A stretch of DNA of 64,000 bases from Craterostigma plantagineum (GCA_027422505.1 JAPQWV010000050.1:2666001-2730000); one strand, 5' to 3'; shown: positions 43,020-56,069, counted from the stretch's first letter. Translations and numbers: made by a program. The notes: generated by a model not told the origin, from the sequence alone.

Positions 43020-44773
43020 TTTGTCTTTGATTTTGAATATGATGAAAAGTGATTCTCTTAAAATAATAATAAGTATGACGTGTTATGAATATGAAATAAT
43101 TTCAATGGTGATTCTAACTTGTATAATCATCTACACCAACAGCACACATGTGGAATTGAGTTTTGGTTCATTTATTTTCATCTTTGATATAATATTAAAA
43201 ACTAGTTTTTTACCCCCTCAAAGACACGATATAAACTATCTGTAACTATTGCATATTAACAAAATAATTCTATGCATGATAGTGATAGTGGACGAATTAT
43301 CGTGTGACAGTGACAATGAGTAGTTTTTTTTAATATTTCTTTAAACATCTTTTAAATTAACAATTAATATTATTGAACGCGTGACAACATTTTGACCACC
43401 TGCATTTCTATAAGATTTACTACATGATGATTAGACAGGAATCCAAAATTGGCTTGCACAAATATTAGTTGGTTATGATTGATAGTTAAATAATTTATTA
43501 ATTCACGTTCTTTACACAATAATAAGTCTCGATGAACAAATTGTTATTCTTATTGGATTGGTTCCAACTATTTGTCTGCAGTTTCTTGATTGACAGTATA
43601 AATGATGCTTCTCTTCTAAAATTTTGGTGTATCACTCAGAGAAGTACACGACTTGCATCGTCTTTGTATAGATAAAGGTGAAGATCATGTGATTAATCGT
43701 ATCAGCTATGAATCATAGTAACTGATCACTTAATTCATTCATGTGCTTCAAAAGACCAGCAACACGGTAATAACTCGAGTTTTAAGACCAAAATTATCTC
43801 ATGATTAATTTCTCACACTGCAATCTTGTTTGTTTAAAAATATTTAGTTTCAAAATCAAGATGTTTTTTTTGAAGCATTTTATGATGAGTAAAAGTAGTA
43901 ACTAAAATAAAGATGAGTTTTTTTTTAATAAAGCAATGCCAAAATAAACCGAATCATACTTCGACCGGTCCATTTACTCTCTACTAGGTGTTTAGCAAGC
44001 AATCACCGCACGACGACGTTTCTTGTTTATTTATTTTTGATATTATGACTCTTTTTTTTTTTTTTCTTTCCTTTCCTTTTTGTTTTTATTTTTTATTTTT
44101 TTTTATCCAAAGACAATGCCCTCTTTTGATTGTCTTATATTTCTCTCTCTCGCTATCTATACGTGCCTTTTCTGTCTCCATATCCAGCATTTCTCTCTCT
44201 AAATTAGCTTCGCTATATTCTCTCTGAATCGAGAAAAATCCGCAGGTCATTTCGACGGGTTTTTGAGGACGGAATTTTTTTTTCTCTGTACGTATACGTA
44301 TATAACGCGCGCGTGTGGGCGTGTGTTTGTACATCGCGTGTGCTTTTCTTGTTAATTATTCTGCGCGATTTGTTCGGATGAGCTGTTAGGTTTGCTTGTC
44401 GTTCGATTGTATGGTTTGATTTTGTGGAATCTGAAAATTTTTTGTTTTTGGAATTTGATAGGTTGTTGGATCGGAAAAATCGAAACCCTAAGTTGAAATT
44501 ATCCGGTGGAGTTGGGGTTTCCGGTTGATTAAGCGATCTAAAGCTTTTATTTAGATTGAATTGGAGAAACACCTGGTCTTCGCAATTTCTGGTGTTTCTG
44601 GGTTCGAAGGGGATTCTCAATTGGTATTGGCCAATTTTCTCTGAAAGATGAGATTATTTTGTTCAGGATGGTGAAAAGTGGAACTTTTTGTGGAATTTGA
44701 GGTTTTGAATGTTTGAAGTTGGGAGATTGGCTTGGTTGAGGGTTGGGGAAAATGCAAAAGAGCAAACTTTATT
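43020..44773. other. Upstream region and leader of the SUO-like gene
   Basis: No gene to about 43980. A pyrimidine-rich stretch at 44045-44225 (long T runs, 'ctctctctc') is likely core promoter or 5' UTR of the gene starting at 44774. The following 500 bases are leader-like and may include a 5' UTR intron. Confidence 0.5.
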
Positions 44774-47700
44774 ATGCATGGGAGGGTTCAACATAGAGGT
44801 GAGGGATTTAGGACTTTACGGAGGAGAAATAGTCTGCACATGCGGTCAGTCCCTCCATTGGTGAGTAAGGACGATAGTGAAGCCCCTGTTCCTGGTGATC
44901 GTTGTTCTTCTGTTGGTGCTGTTAGGATCTCTGCCGCTGGTGATTCATTCTTCAAGGTATTCACTTGGTGCGTTATTTATGTCGGATTTTTTATGCTTTT
45001 CTATTGATTTTCATGGAAGTTGAGAGCAAAGTTGGATAGGGTTCTGTATTGGTAATTTCATAGAAGAAACTGACTGGTCGTTTTGTGGGCTTTGCTAGAA
45101 TAGCTGCTATATGACGTCTTTAGTTTTCTAAGGAAAGAGCGTTTCCAATGACCTCAAAAAGTCTCCTCTATGATATGCATTTGATTGGAAAGATTAAGTC
45201 CCGTAGAAATAGATGCTGTAGGAATTTTAAATAGAATACGATGAAAACCTTCAGTGATCCAGGAAATCTTTCCTATATTTTCCCCTGCCTAGATGGATGG
45301 AGGTCGTGTATACTGATTGATACCCTTTGCATACAGTACTTTTCAGTTGATTTGATTGTAAGCTGTAAAATTCACTGTAATTGCCTTACAATCTGATGAG
45401 AGTAGCAAACAGCATCATTGTAAATGCATCCATTTCATAGCATGATTGATTTAAGCGAAATCTATTACCTTCACTGGGCAATGGGAGGCCCTTATCCGAT
45501 GGAGTGTGGCTGCCACTGCTTTATGGATTTTTGTGGCTGGACAATGCTAATAAATAGTACAAACTCCATGGTTGTTGAGATTTGTTTTTATCGTTTTTGG
45601 CTTTATCTTATCTGGTTTTATGTTGTTTATTGTTGATCCCATCATTTATGGATTATAGTAACATATTTGCAGGACGGTCGCAAGATTGGTGTGGGTGATT
45701 GTGCTCTTTTTAAACCACCTCAGGAATCTCCGCCATTCATTGGGTTGATTCGTTGGTTGAAAGTAGGAAAGGAGAATACCTTGCAGCTAGGTGTCAGCTG
45801 GCTGTATCGAACTGCTCAATTGAACCTTGGAAAAGGCGTTTCTGTAGAAGGTGCCCCAAACGAGGTTTTCTATTCCTTTCACAAAGACGAGATTCCAGCT
45901 GCATCTCTACTTCATCCTTGTAAAGTTGCATTTCTTCCTAGAGGTGTGGAACTTCCTACTGGTGCATCTTCTTTTGTTTGCCGACGTGTCTATGATATTG
46001 AAAAGAAGATCCTCTGGTGGCTAACCGATAAAGATCACATTGATGTAAGCTGGAATTTTCAAAGTTGTTTGTAATTCAAGCCCCAAATATTTCACCATAT
46101 GTTTTATATGGTCTATGGATTCAGTGGTCGCCTGCCTTTAATTCTTACATACTTGCATTTCTGGTACTGACATGTTCAATCTTCATACAGGAGCGCGAAG
46201 AAGTAGATAAACTTTTGCAGAAAACAAGAACGGAACTGCATGCGATGTTGCAGCCTGATGGTCGTTCTCCAAAACAAATAAATGGTCCAACTTCGACTTC
46301 ACAGTCGAAACCCATAGCTGATAGTGGCCAAAATAGTGGAACTTCTTTGCATTCTCAAGGCAAGGGAACGAAGAGGGAAAGAAGTGATCATGGTAGTGAA
46401 CCCATCAAACGAGAACGTTCTTTAAAAGCCGATGATGCTGATTCCCTCCAATGTAAGATTGAAAGTAATTTAAGATCAGAGATTGCCCAAATAACAGAAA
46501 AAGGAGGGGTCGTGAATCTGGAAGGTGTCGATAGACTTGTCCGATTGATGCAGCCAGAGGGGAAAGAGGGAAAAATGGATATGAGCAGTCGATCCATGCT
46601 TGCAGGTGTAATGGCTGCTACGGATAGGGCTGATTGCCTTAATCGCTTCGTGCATCTCAGAGGGTTAGGTGTATTAGATGAATGGCTACAGGATATTCAC
46701 AAAGGACGAATCGGAGATGGACACAATATGAAGGACGGTGATAAGTCTGTGGAGGAATTTCTTTTGGTTTTACTTCGTGCCCTGGATAAACTTCCAGTCA
46801 ATCTTCAGGCTCTCCAAATGTGCAACATTGGAAGATCTGTGAACCTTTTGCGATCGCATAAAAACACTGAAATTCAGAGAAAAGCAAGATCTTTAGTTGA
46901 CACATGGAAGAAACGTGTTGAAGCTGAAATGATTAGCAATGATGCAAAGTCTGGTTCGAGCCAAGGTGTATCATGGCCCTCCAAATCACGCCTTCCAGAC
47001 TCTTCTCAGGCCTGTGTTCGAACTCCTTGTGGGTCCGAGGTTGCCACAAAAAATACATCTACGCCGAATTCTGCCTCAAAAACCACTACAACGAGGTCTT
47101 CACTTGGGGATGGTAATGGAAAATTTGTAGCTTCTTCTTTAGGAACAGTGAAACAAGAGACACCAACATCTCTTGGACAGGAAAGCAATGCTAGAAATTC
47201 TGCTGGAGTTACTCTTGATATGCCTCAAATTAAGGAGGAAAGGGTTAATAGATCTTATCAATCACATAATATTAATCAGTTTTTACCGGTGAAGGAAGAA
47301 GGGAAGAATGCCATGGTAGGTTTGGTGACTCCTAATAAGATGTCGAGCAGCAACACTCGAAGTAAAAAAGTTAGTGGTTATCCCGCTATTTCGGGGAGTT
47401 CGAATCAGAAAGAAATGAGCCCTGGCCGAGCTCCCTCATCGCAAAAAGCTGCTGCTTTAGAGAAGAAGCCTCATTCTGGTTTAAGTGGTTACAGGGTCCT
47501 TGATGGCCCTGCCCAAGGTAATGCTGAGGGGAATAATCATAAGCTTATTGTCAAGATACCTAATCGGGTTCGTAGTCCTGCTCAAGTTAACCCTATCGTT
47601 TGTGTGGAAGATTCCACTTACATGAATAGCCAAATTGCTTCTCCTGCACTTTCAGACAATCATGAGCAGTTAGACCGTTCTTCCATGGAAAAAATTGAGG

Positions 47701-50396
47701 TTAATAATTGCCATGCATCTTCTGATGCGAATGTCGAGTCCCAGCAAGACAATGAATCCAGGGATGTATCCTCGGGATCAGCTGATGGTGTTGTTGGACC
47801 ACGCACAGCTTTTGCTGATGAAGGGCAGAGTAAGGCCCCTGGAGATTCAAGGATGTTAGTTGATAGCCTACCCACGGGTCAACATAAGTTTGCCGACTTA
47901 CGCTCATCTTCCTTCAGCCCCATGAATGCTTTGGTAGAGAGCTGTGCTAAATATTCTGAAATCAACACATCCCCATCACTTGAGGATGAAGGTGGAATGA
48001 ACTTACTCGCTAGTGTGGCTACTCGAGAAATGTCCAGTTCTTATTTGGTTTCTCCTACTGCTTCCACAGAAAGGAAAGCGTCCGCAACTGAGGAAGATTG
48101 TGTTGGTGATGAAGCAAAGTCCAAGTCTCTTGAAGATCAAAGGCAGACTTATAATGATACGGACAGTGATACTAAGAAACAAGAAGCTGTACATGGTGGT
48201 TTACGGTCTGAGGATGGTTTACCTTCATCCAAGCGTGCAAAATGCTCTGCTGATCGAATATCTGATGTATGCCATGCTTCTGAAGATATTCCTGACAGCA
48301 GTAGGCATTCTGAAATTTCCACCAAAGATATGGGGAACAATGGTTACCCTATGTATGGGATTAGTGGGGAAGGAAATGAAGCTGGTAGATCAGACTCATC
48401 GCCACTTACGACTGCTGATAAGGCAAGAGGAAGCGAGCCTGATGAGAAACTTGTTGGGCTAATCACTGTCTCCAGTAATGCCGGTCCTGATGGTAACTCG
48501 AAGTCTGAAAATTTCCAATCTGATGTGGAAATAGAAGGCGAAACAAGTGCTGACCAACGTACTGTGGAAGCGGTTAATCTGAAAGTAGAAAATAACGAAT
48601 CATGCAAGGTGCATCATGAGATGGACGCAGATGAAGTACTGGAGGAGACTAACTTGAAGGAAATACCAGCTTCTTCCGTTAATATTTCCGAACAAAGTGA
48701 GAAAACTAATGGTGAAGCTGCTAATGAACATAAACCATTGTATGAAGCTGCCGCTGATACTAATGATGAAGAAACCGTCCGAGAAGATGGGAAAAACCGA
48801 ATGACCAAATCCAGGTTGACATTCGATTTACCAAAGGGCACAGATGTACAGCATACCTATGTTGTTGAAAGACCATATTGGGGTCGTGTGGGTCATGAAG
48901 TAGATCATAAGGATGATCTGAGTCTACCCAATTCTGCTCGTTTACAATCTGATGAGCCCAAGGGCTCTGCTGCCATTGTTGCTGAAAATTCTTCTCACAC
49001 TGCTGCAACATCAGACAGGGACGGTAAAGTGACGTTTGATTTGAACGAAGGATTTAGTGCAGATGAGGGCAAGTGTGTGGATCATCCTGTCAATCTAATC
49101 TCAAAACCTGCTCAGTTTTTCAACTCTTTGAAATTTTCTTTGAACTCTATACCTCACGGCCATTCTTCTTCTATTACCGTGGCTTCCGCTGCAAAAGGCC
49201 CATTCGTTCCTCCAGACGACTTATTGAGAAATAAAGGGGAACTTGGATGGAAAGGTGCCGCTGCTACAAGCGCCTTTCGGCCAGCTGAACCTAGAAGAGC
49301 TCACGAAACAGCCGTAGGTCCACCATTCATGCCTGGTCCTGAAGCACCCACGAGTAAACCCATTCGTGTACCATTTGACTTCGACCTCAACGTGCCGGAT
49401 GAAGGGCTTGTTAAGGAGATGAGTTATCAAAATCCTTCTTTTTCCATAGATTCAACAGCTAATTTCCTTCACAACAGTGCTACGTCAATGAACAAGACTC
49501 CAAGCGTTAGGCCCGTTTCAAGTCGCAGCTCAGGTCATCTTGATCTTGATTTGAACTCGGCCGATGAGGCTGGAGAGGACTCCACTGCACACGGTAAGCA
49601 TCTTGTGGGAAGAAATTTTGATCTGAACGATGGGCCTGCTGACGATTCTAATGCAGAAATGTTCTCAGTCAATCAAGTAAACGGTGGTGGTAAGCCACCA
49701 CAGCAGCCACCGTCCGCCTCGGGGCTTAGACTAAATGGTCCTCTGGGAAATTTCTCGACTTGGTTTCCTTCTGGGAACGTATACTCAACCATGGCAATTC
49801 CATCGATGGAGCATCCATTTTCTGTTTATCCACCGAATGCATCCCAGAGACAGTTTGCGCCTCATGGGGCTTCTTCACCGTTTATGCCTGAAGCTTTTCG
49901 AGGATCTGTGTTATCATCTTCGCCAGCAGTGAATTTCCCATCTGGCCCATTTCAGTTTCCCGTCTTTCCTTTTGGAACAAGTTTTCCTATCCCCTCGGCG
50001 ACTAATTCGGTTAACGCAGCCTCTTATGGAGAGCCATCGACTGGTCAGAGGTTGTTTGCACCGCCTCTCCATCCTCAGATGCTTGGGCCCGTTGGTACGG
50101 TTCCTTCTCAGTTTACCAGGCCATATGTGGTTAGCCTTCAAGAGAGTAGCAACAACGGATTCTTGGACAGCAGTAGAAAATGGGCCAGACAAGGTCTCGA
50201 CCTTAACTCTGGTCCTGGGGCCGTAGATACAGAGTCGAACAGGGAAGAGATGTTTCCTATTATGGCGTCTGTTCAACAATCTGTTGGCAGTTCTCGAGCT
50301 TTGAGGGAGGATCAGGCAAGAATAGGGAAGAGGAAGGAAACTGAAGGAGGGTCGGAGAACGAAAGCTTCAGTTATAAGCAATCGTCTTGGCGTTGA
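44774..50396 (+). CDS. SUO: SUO-like BAH / TFIIS-N domain protein
   Basis: Three exons: 44774-44956, 45673-46044 and 46191-50396 (1586 aa). The protein starts MHGRV. Exon 2 is a BAH domain ('DGRKIGVGDCALFKPP', 'PCKVAFLPRGVELPTG', 'VCRRVYD'). A TFIIS N-terminal helical bundle spans about residues 300-430 ('LRALDKLPVNLQALQMCNIG', 'ARSLVDTWKKRVEAEM'). The long remainder is low-complexity and acidic, with several DLN motifs (near 1133, 1246, 1303, 1326 and 1520) and one GW near 1201. It ends KQSSWR. Arabidopsis SUO has this layout and acts in microRNA-mediated translational repression, binding AGO1 through GW repeats. Only one clear GW is visible here, so AGO binding is an inference. The frame is fully open. 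Confidence 0.9.
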
Positions 50397-51205
50397 AGGA
50401 AGTGAGTTTCTCGTGCCCGCCACATCTTGTGAGTAATTTATTCATGCTGCACATTGGCTCGTTATTTTTCAGGATCATATATGCGTTTGATTGAAGTATA
50501 TGTAACCTTCGATCTTGATGATCGTTTTTTTTGTTATTGTTGAATGAGAACAATGCTGCTGCTTTCTGTAAGCCGGACCTGGATCCAATTTTACGCCGTG
50601 GGAGTTTTATAGTCCTTTGCCTTCATTTATTCCAGCCATAGCATAGTATGATGCATGTACATAATATATAGTCCTTGATATGGACTTGCATGAGATCATT
50701 TAGTGGATATTAGCTTATTATAACTGACTTGAGCAAAACGATTCGAATCTGAGCATGTTATTTCTGTTTATTCTTCAGGGATGGGCGTAGGTTTGCTGTT
50801 TATTTTCATGCATCATCAGTAGAAGCTGACAGTATCTTTGATGTGTAGAGTAACTCAAAAGCTTGAACTAAATACTATGGTTGTTGGTTGACTCCTACGA
50901 ATCTGATCATCGAGATGATTAAGTAGAAGAATCGTTGCGCATTCATCTTACTCTCTGCTGTTGTCCAATCTTCCATAGCTCGAGGATTCGTAAAAAACGT
51001 GCAGATCGAAAAGGACGACGGGTAGATTTTGAATCTGAAGTATTTATTGCCCCTTCTCTTTTCTTTCCCTTTGTTTGCTTTCTTCTGTTTCTTCTGTTAG
51101 AACAGTTTCTTTTTACGAGTAATGTAAATTTAACTTCAAAAAGAAATTTCCTTGTCAAAGTCTTGGAATCTGTTAGCAGGAAATAAACCAAGGGATATAT
51201 ATATA
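50397..51205. other. SUO 3' region and intergenic DNA
   Basis: 3' UTR and spacer up to the mariner element. No recognisable gene. The open frames at 50935-51245 lack known domains. Confidence 0.5.
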
Positions 51206-51632
51206 CTCCCTCTGTTCTACAATGAATGTCGTTTTTCTCACACATATTAAGGCATGGTATAAAATGTCTTTTATACCACTCAATAACTATTAATTATATA
51301 TTCCACTTATGTTCAATTTCAGTTTTCTTTTATATTCTAGAAAGAGATAAGACTCTCTCTTTTATTTCAACTTTAAGTCATTTGAAAAGTAGAAAGTGAG
51401 GGTAAAACAAAAACGTCCAATTTTTATTTCATTTTCTAGAAACATAAGAAGACTCTTCATATTCATCAGACTTGATCAATTCGTTCAGCAAAAAAATAGA
51501 TAGAGCAAAAAATTATTAACTTATTTGATCTGAAATTTAAACGTAGAAAGGGAGGATAAAACAAATTGATTTCAACGTTTTCAATGACTATATAATATGA
51601 TCGCCCCCAAACGCAAGAAAAACTAAAACTCC

Positions 51633-53425
51633 ATGTCTTCACAAAGTATTGATCTGAATATTCCAGTAATAGATGAGCAGCGTGAACAAACCTTGGATTT
51701 GAACGTATTTCCAGAAAGAAGCAACAATGAGGAGAAACAATATCAGTGATCGTTAGATCATCGTCGGCGGGTACGATTTTATTCGATCTAAATACGAATC
51801 CAGAAGATGAGTTTCATTGTCCATTTTTAGAAGTAAATGTCCATGAGTTAAGGGAAGAAGATGAAGATAATGGGGCGGCAGTTGCAGATTCAAGTAATTT
51901 TTTTTTTGCGTAATTTTTGTTTTGTTTAGGTAATTTTTAGTTTCTGTTCAAGATCCCATAAATATATAGTGTCGATTCTCAATGCTGTGTTAATATGGCG
52001 AGATTTTTTGGATATGTTGAAACCTTAAAACCTTAATGCTTGAAACTATAGTTCGGTCTAATTTCGGTAATTCTTAATGGCGATTCTCTATGTGTTACCT
52101 CCCTGTGTTAAGAATCGATTCTCTTATAGTTTGGGTAATTCTAATGTTTGAAACCTTAATGCGTTTGGATATGTTGCTTTACACATTTTTTTTCATTTGT
52201 GTATAGGTCCTTTACGTACATTGTTTTTGTTATATGTGTAAAGGTGATTTCCATAAATAATTTACATTGTCCCAGGTATTACAAACATATTCATAATAAT
52301 TTGCGTAACTTTGCTCGTGGCCTATGTTTGTTCTAAATGCAGCTCAAAACGAACAAACCGTCGGGACAAAAAGAAAGGACTTGACGAACGATCAAAGATG
52401 GGCAATTTATAATGCTCTATTGGAGAGAAGTGTTAATGGAAAATTGAAGAAAAATACAACAAGGGAGGTATCTGATTTATTTTCAGTAAATATTCGTACC
52501 ACACAAAGAATATGGAAGCGAGCCAAAGTTACTTCTAACAATCACATTGTAGATGTGTCCCACAAAAAAACAAAAAATTGTGGTCGTAAAAGAGTTCAAG
52601 TTGATCTTGGTCGAGTTCGAGATATTCCATTACATCGGCGGACAACATTGAGGTCGCTTGCCGAAGACGGAGAACTACTACTTGCTTCCAACCGAAGAGG
52701 AGCCGTTGCGTACTTGCCAAAGTAAGAACTACATTGGAAAAGTAATGTTCTTAGTTGCAATGGCACGCCCAAGATTTGACGAAGATGGAAATGAAGTTTT
52801 TTCGGGGAAAGTTGGGGTTTTTCCATTTGTTACCATGCAACCAGCACAGAGACGAAGTAGAAATAGAGAATCTAGGACTATAGAGATGAAGCCGATTACC
52901 TCTGTTAAGAGAGAAACTATAAAGAAGTGTTTGATTGAAGAAGTGATACCAAAAATTCAAGAAACATGGCCAAGAGATGATTTCGTAAAGACTATATTCA
53001 TTCAACAAGATAACGCAAGGACGCATGTCAATCCAAGTGATAAAGATTTTCAAGAAGCTGCTTCAACAAATGGTTTCGACATTCGGATCATGTGTCAACC
53101 GCCAAATTCGCCGGATTTAAATGTTCTTGATCTTGGATTTTTTAGAGCAATTCAAGCTCTACAACACAAGGAGAGTCCTAAGACCGTAGACCAACTTATT
53201 CATGCGGTCGAGAAAGCTTTTGACAAATACCCCTCAAAGATGATAAACCGAATCTTTTTAACTCTTCAATCGTGCATGCAAGAAATCATGAAAGTCGGCG
53301 GATCGAATAGCTACAAAATTCCGCATTTGAAGAAGGGTACGTTGGAAAGAGAATATCGCCTTCCTACGCAAATAACTTGTGATCCGAATGTTGTGGAAAA
53401 TGTAATAAACGTATTGGCTTCTTAA
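51633..53425 (+). pseudogene. Mariner transposase (DD39D type), internally deleted
   Basis: A first exon at 51633 to about 51893 encodes 'MSSQSIDLNIPV' with repeated DLN motifs and an internal frame break (TGA about 51747). An intron ends at TGCAG near 52341. Exon 2 carries the helix-turn-helix region ('LTNDQRWAIYNALLERS', 'IRTTQRIWKRAK') to 'RRTTLRSLAE'. It then jumps, near 52660, to 'TENYYLLPTEEEPLRTCQSK' in another frame. About 100 residues that normally include the first catalytic Asp (IDEKW motif) are missing at this junction. The second and third Asp remain ('FIQQDNARTH', 'PNSPDLNVLDLGFF'). It cannot be an active transposase. Confidence 0.85.
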
Positions 53426-53436
53426 GTCATTTCTAG

Positions 53437-53505
53437 CATTTCATCTTTAAGAGTACATCGAATTTTAATAGCATTTCATCTTTAAGAGTACATCGAATTT
53501 TAACC
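53437..53505. repeat. Short tandem repeat, about 34-bp unit twice
   Basis: 'agcatttcatctttaagag' plus 'tacatcgaattttaa' occurs twice in succession directly after the transposase stop. Confidence 0.85.
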
Positions 53506-53862
53506 CTAACTACGTTTTCCATATAACGATAGGAACATAACGACAAAAAAATTGCTTATATCAGTGAAGAATTAGACATGAATGATCAACATAAAAAATT
53601 GTTCCTTTTAATTGAAATCGACTACCTTGACATTCTTGATTAGGGTTTGTAGGCTAATTAGCTTTCTATGTGGCCATGGTCTATGCACAATTCCCCACAC
53701 CTTCTCTTCGAACGCGTTAAACCCACGTTGAGTTCTTTCGCAGCTTGTATTATAGGCACGTAAAAAGTACTTCGAACGCGTTAAGCCCACTTTGAACTTG
53801 TGTTTATAGCAGACAGCAAGGCATTTTTTTCAATAGAGAAACGGTGTTATAAGTGCAGTAAT

Positions 53863-54114
53863 CTAAAAAAATTTTGGAAGATAAATTTTCAACATCGTCA
53901 CAATCTTTTGTTGAATCTCTTTGTTGGTATGGAGTTCTCCTTCATCGACGTAGAACTTGTTCAAATCAAAACCATGTTTAACTTTGGCAATAACTTCGTG
54001 ATCTTCTGTATCAACTTTGGCAGATATTTCATCCTCCTCAATCTCTTGTTTGACTTGATACTTGAAAGAACACGATGCTCTTGAAACGATTTGCTTTTTC
54101 TTTTTATCTTCCAT
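53863..54114 (-). other. Small antisense frame with DLN motif near the right mariner end
   Basis: The 83-codon frame starts MEDKKKKQ, is Lys/Glu-rich and contains 'KHGFDLNKFYVDEGE'. This recalls the DLN-rich N-terminus of plant mariner transposases. It may be an inverted remnant of a transposase first exon or a chance frame. Evidence is limited to composition and this motif. Confidence 0.3.
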
Positions 54115-54509
54115 TTTTAAGAGATTTTCTTCTGCACTGAGGCGTTTATAGAATTTTTTTGTACTCTATTTATAGATATTTAAATGGGAGTTGTAGTTAC
54201 GAGATGTTGGAAGTTGGTGACATTGACATTGAAAAGACAAATTGTAAGTTTGACTTCGTTTGTGTATTTTTTCGTATTGAAGCATGGGTTGTATTTAAAC
54301 GGGGGCAATTTTGGGAATTTAGACATATATATTTATTGGAAAGACCAAAACGTCTAGCTTTTTAGAACAAAAATAGCTATCTGAAACGACAATTATTGTG
54401 GAACAGAGAGAGTATGTGTGTGTAATAGCGAAATTAATGCAGAAGATCCATGACAAATATTCTTTCCCTAATCTATTGAAGTGATGTGCTTATTGGGTTC
54501 ACATTATTC

Positions 54510-54595
54510 TGAAAGAAAGGCCTGAACTGAAGTCTTCATAAGCTTCAATATCCCAAACATCATCCATTACAATCAGATATCCTTGAGCATTACCG
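54510..54595 (-). pseudogene. Antisense fragment of an NBS (NB-ARC) domain
   Basis: The minus-strand frame reads 'GYLIVMDDVWDIEAYEDF', the kinase-2 region of NBS-LRR proteins. It closely resembles 'RYLIVMDDVWGTDAWDEF' of the pseudogene downstream. Flanking sequence has no other NBS motif, so it is a small relic. Confidence 0.65.
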
Positions 54596-55198
54596 AGTGA
54601 TATCTATATATCTCATCATTACAAGTGCTATCACAAAGATTTTACGGTCATTCGATATTGGAATATACATTGAGACCAAAAAAAATAAAATTTGAAATGA
54701 TGAGCCTGGTCAATATTGTGCTACTATCGGAATATATTGATAGCCATTAATAAATTACCTATTTTTAATTTGATTAAATGTGGCCAGAATCACTTAATGA
54801 TGAATTGTAAAGTAATAGATAATACGGCTGAGCAATAAAAAAAATTCGAGAAAATTTTATTAGTCTAAAATTATATAAGAAATATAATTTGAGGGTGTTC
54901 GCAGCAACATATTAGAGTGACTTAATTTAGGAGCTTAATTCTGGTTTTAGTTTTGTTTTTAAATACAATAAGAAAAATTAAAAGGAATCATTGAATTGAT
55001 CACTAGAAATCTTATTATTTATTAATACTTAATTCGTAGTATCAATCTATATATATCTGTGTGTGTTCCACGGAAGACATATGTGAGACATGTTCAGAAA
55101 TAATGGTTGAGTTCAAAGAAATTTGGAGTGGTTGTAAATTCTTTAACAGTACTATAGAAGAGATATTTCTTTGAACTCAATCATCATTTCTGAACCAC
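54596..55198. other. Upstream region of the NBS-LRR pseudogene
   Basis: AT-rich. A near-perfect inverted repeat (55092-55122 and 55165-55195) is listed separately. No other feature was recognised. Confidence 0.5.
55092..55195. repeat. Inverted repeat, 31-bp arms, 42-bp loop
   Basis: Left arm 55092-55122 ('gttcagaaataatggttgag' onward) and right arm 55165-55195 pair at 29 of 31 positions. The transcript of either strand would form a stable hairpin. It abuts the start of the NBS-LRR pseudogene frame (55199). Confidence 0.85.
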
Positions 55199-56064
55199 TT
55201 GTTATCGTTACAATCAATCATCAATGCTTTGAATTATAATCATACTATCCATTTACTTCATACAATTCCCTTCATTCATTTGCTGATTATAGTTATCGCA
55301 GTAGCAACTTATGCCTCTGTACTCTCTCTTTTGAGTTCTTTGGACAACGTTCTTCTGCCTTCTCGTCGCTGGATGATCCCAGACATGTCCCAGATCGAAG
55401 CGCTACAGCGGAAGCTCACTTTCTTGCAAGAATTTCTCGAACTTCACTCCTCAAACAACACAACGACGAGCAACGAAGTGCTCTTTGAGCTGGCGATTAA
55501 ACTGCAGATCACTGAAATCGTTCACGACGTAGACGATGTAATCGACAGCTACGTCGTAGATCGACTGCGCACTGAAGGATTAATTCCCGATAACGATCAG
55601 ATCGGTGAGAAGATGAGCTCGTCGTTCTGTCAAGATCTGCAATTGTTCATTGAAAAGATCGAGTATATAAATCAAGAGCTGACGAAATTCGGAGAGGAAA
55701 GCCATGGAATTGGCGCAGATCGACGACCGCGTATTAGCAACTCTCCTCTTGCAACCTCTGATTCGAGCGGTGAGAAGGCGGTGGGGCTCGAAGATCGTGT
55801 GCTGAAGATAATGGATCGACTCACTGGGAACGAGCGTAGCCTACAAGTCATCCCAATCGTAGGAATGGGAGGTATTGGCAAGACGACCCTCGCTCGCAAT
55901 ACCTTCGGTAATAAACTCATCGTTGAGCACTTCAGCGTTCGTATTTGGATCACGGTTTCGCAAGAATACGACGTGCAGAATATTCTCTTGGGTCTCAAGA
56001 AAGATGGAGTTATTGATGGCGATGAGAACAATAGTAGCGATAATGATGATTTAGGAACTCGTTT

Positions 56065-56069
56065 GTACC
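56065..56069. repeat. Left target-site duplication of the Copia element (GTACC)
   Basis: GTACC immediately before TGTTAGCAAAAG; repeated at 62035-62039 after ...CCCAACA. Confidence 0.9.

Larger units (their letters stand above)
51206..54412 (+). mobile_element. Plant mariner-like element (3.2 kb)
   Basis: Inverted ends CTCCCTCTGTTCTACAATGA and CTCTCTCTGTTCCACAATAA, both followed by TTGTCG-type sequence, are flanked by TA (51204-51205, 54413-54414). The ends begin like the Stowaway MITE at 28365-28605 (CTCCCTC(T/C)GT). The element carries one decayed transposase gene. Confidence 0.9.
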
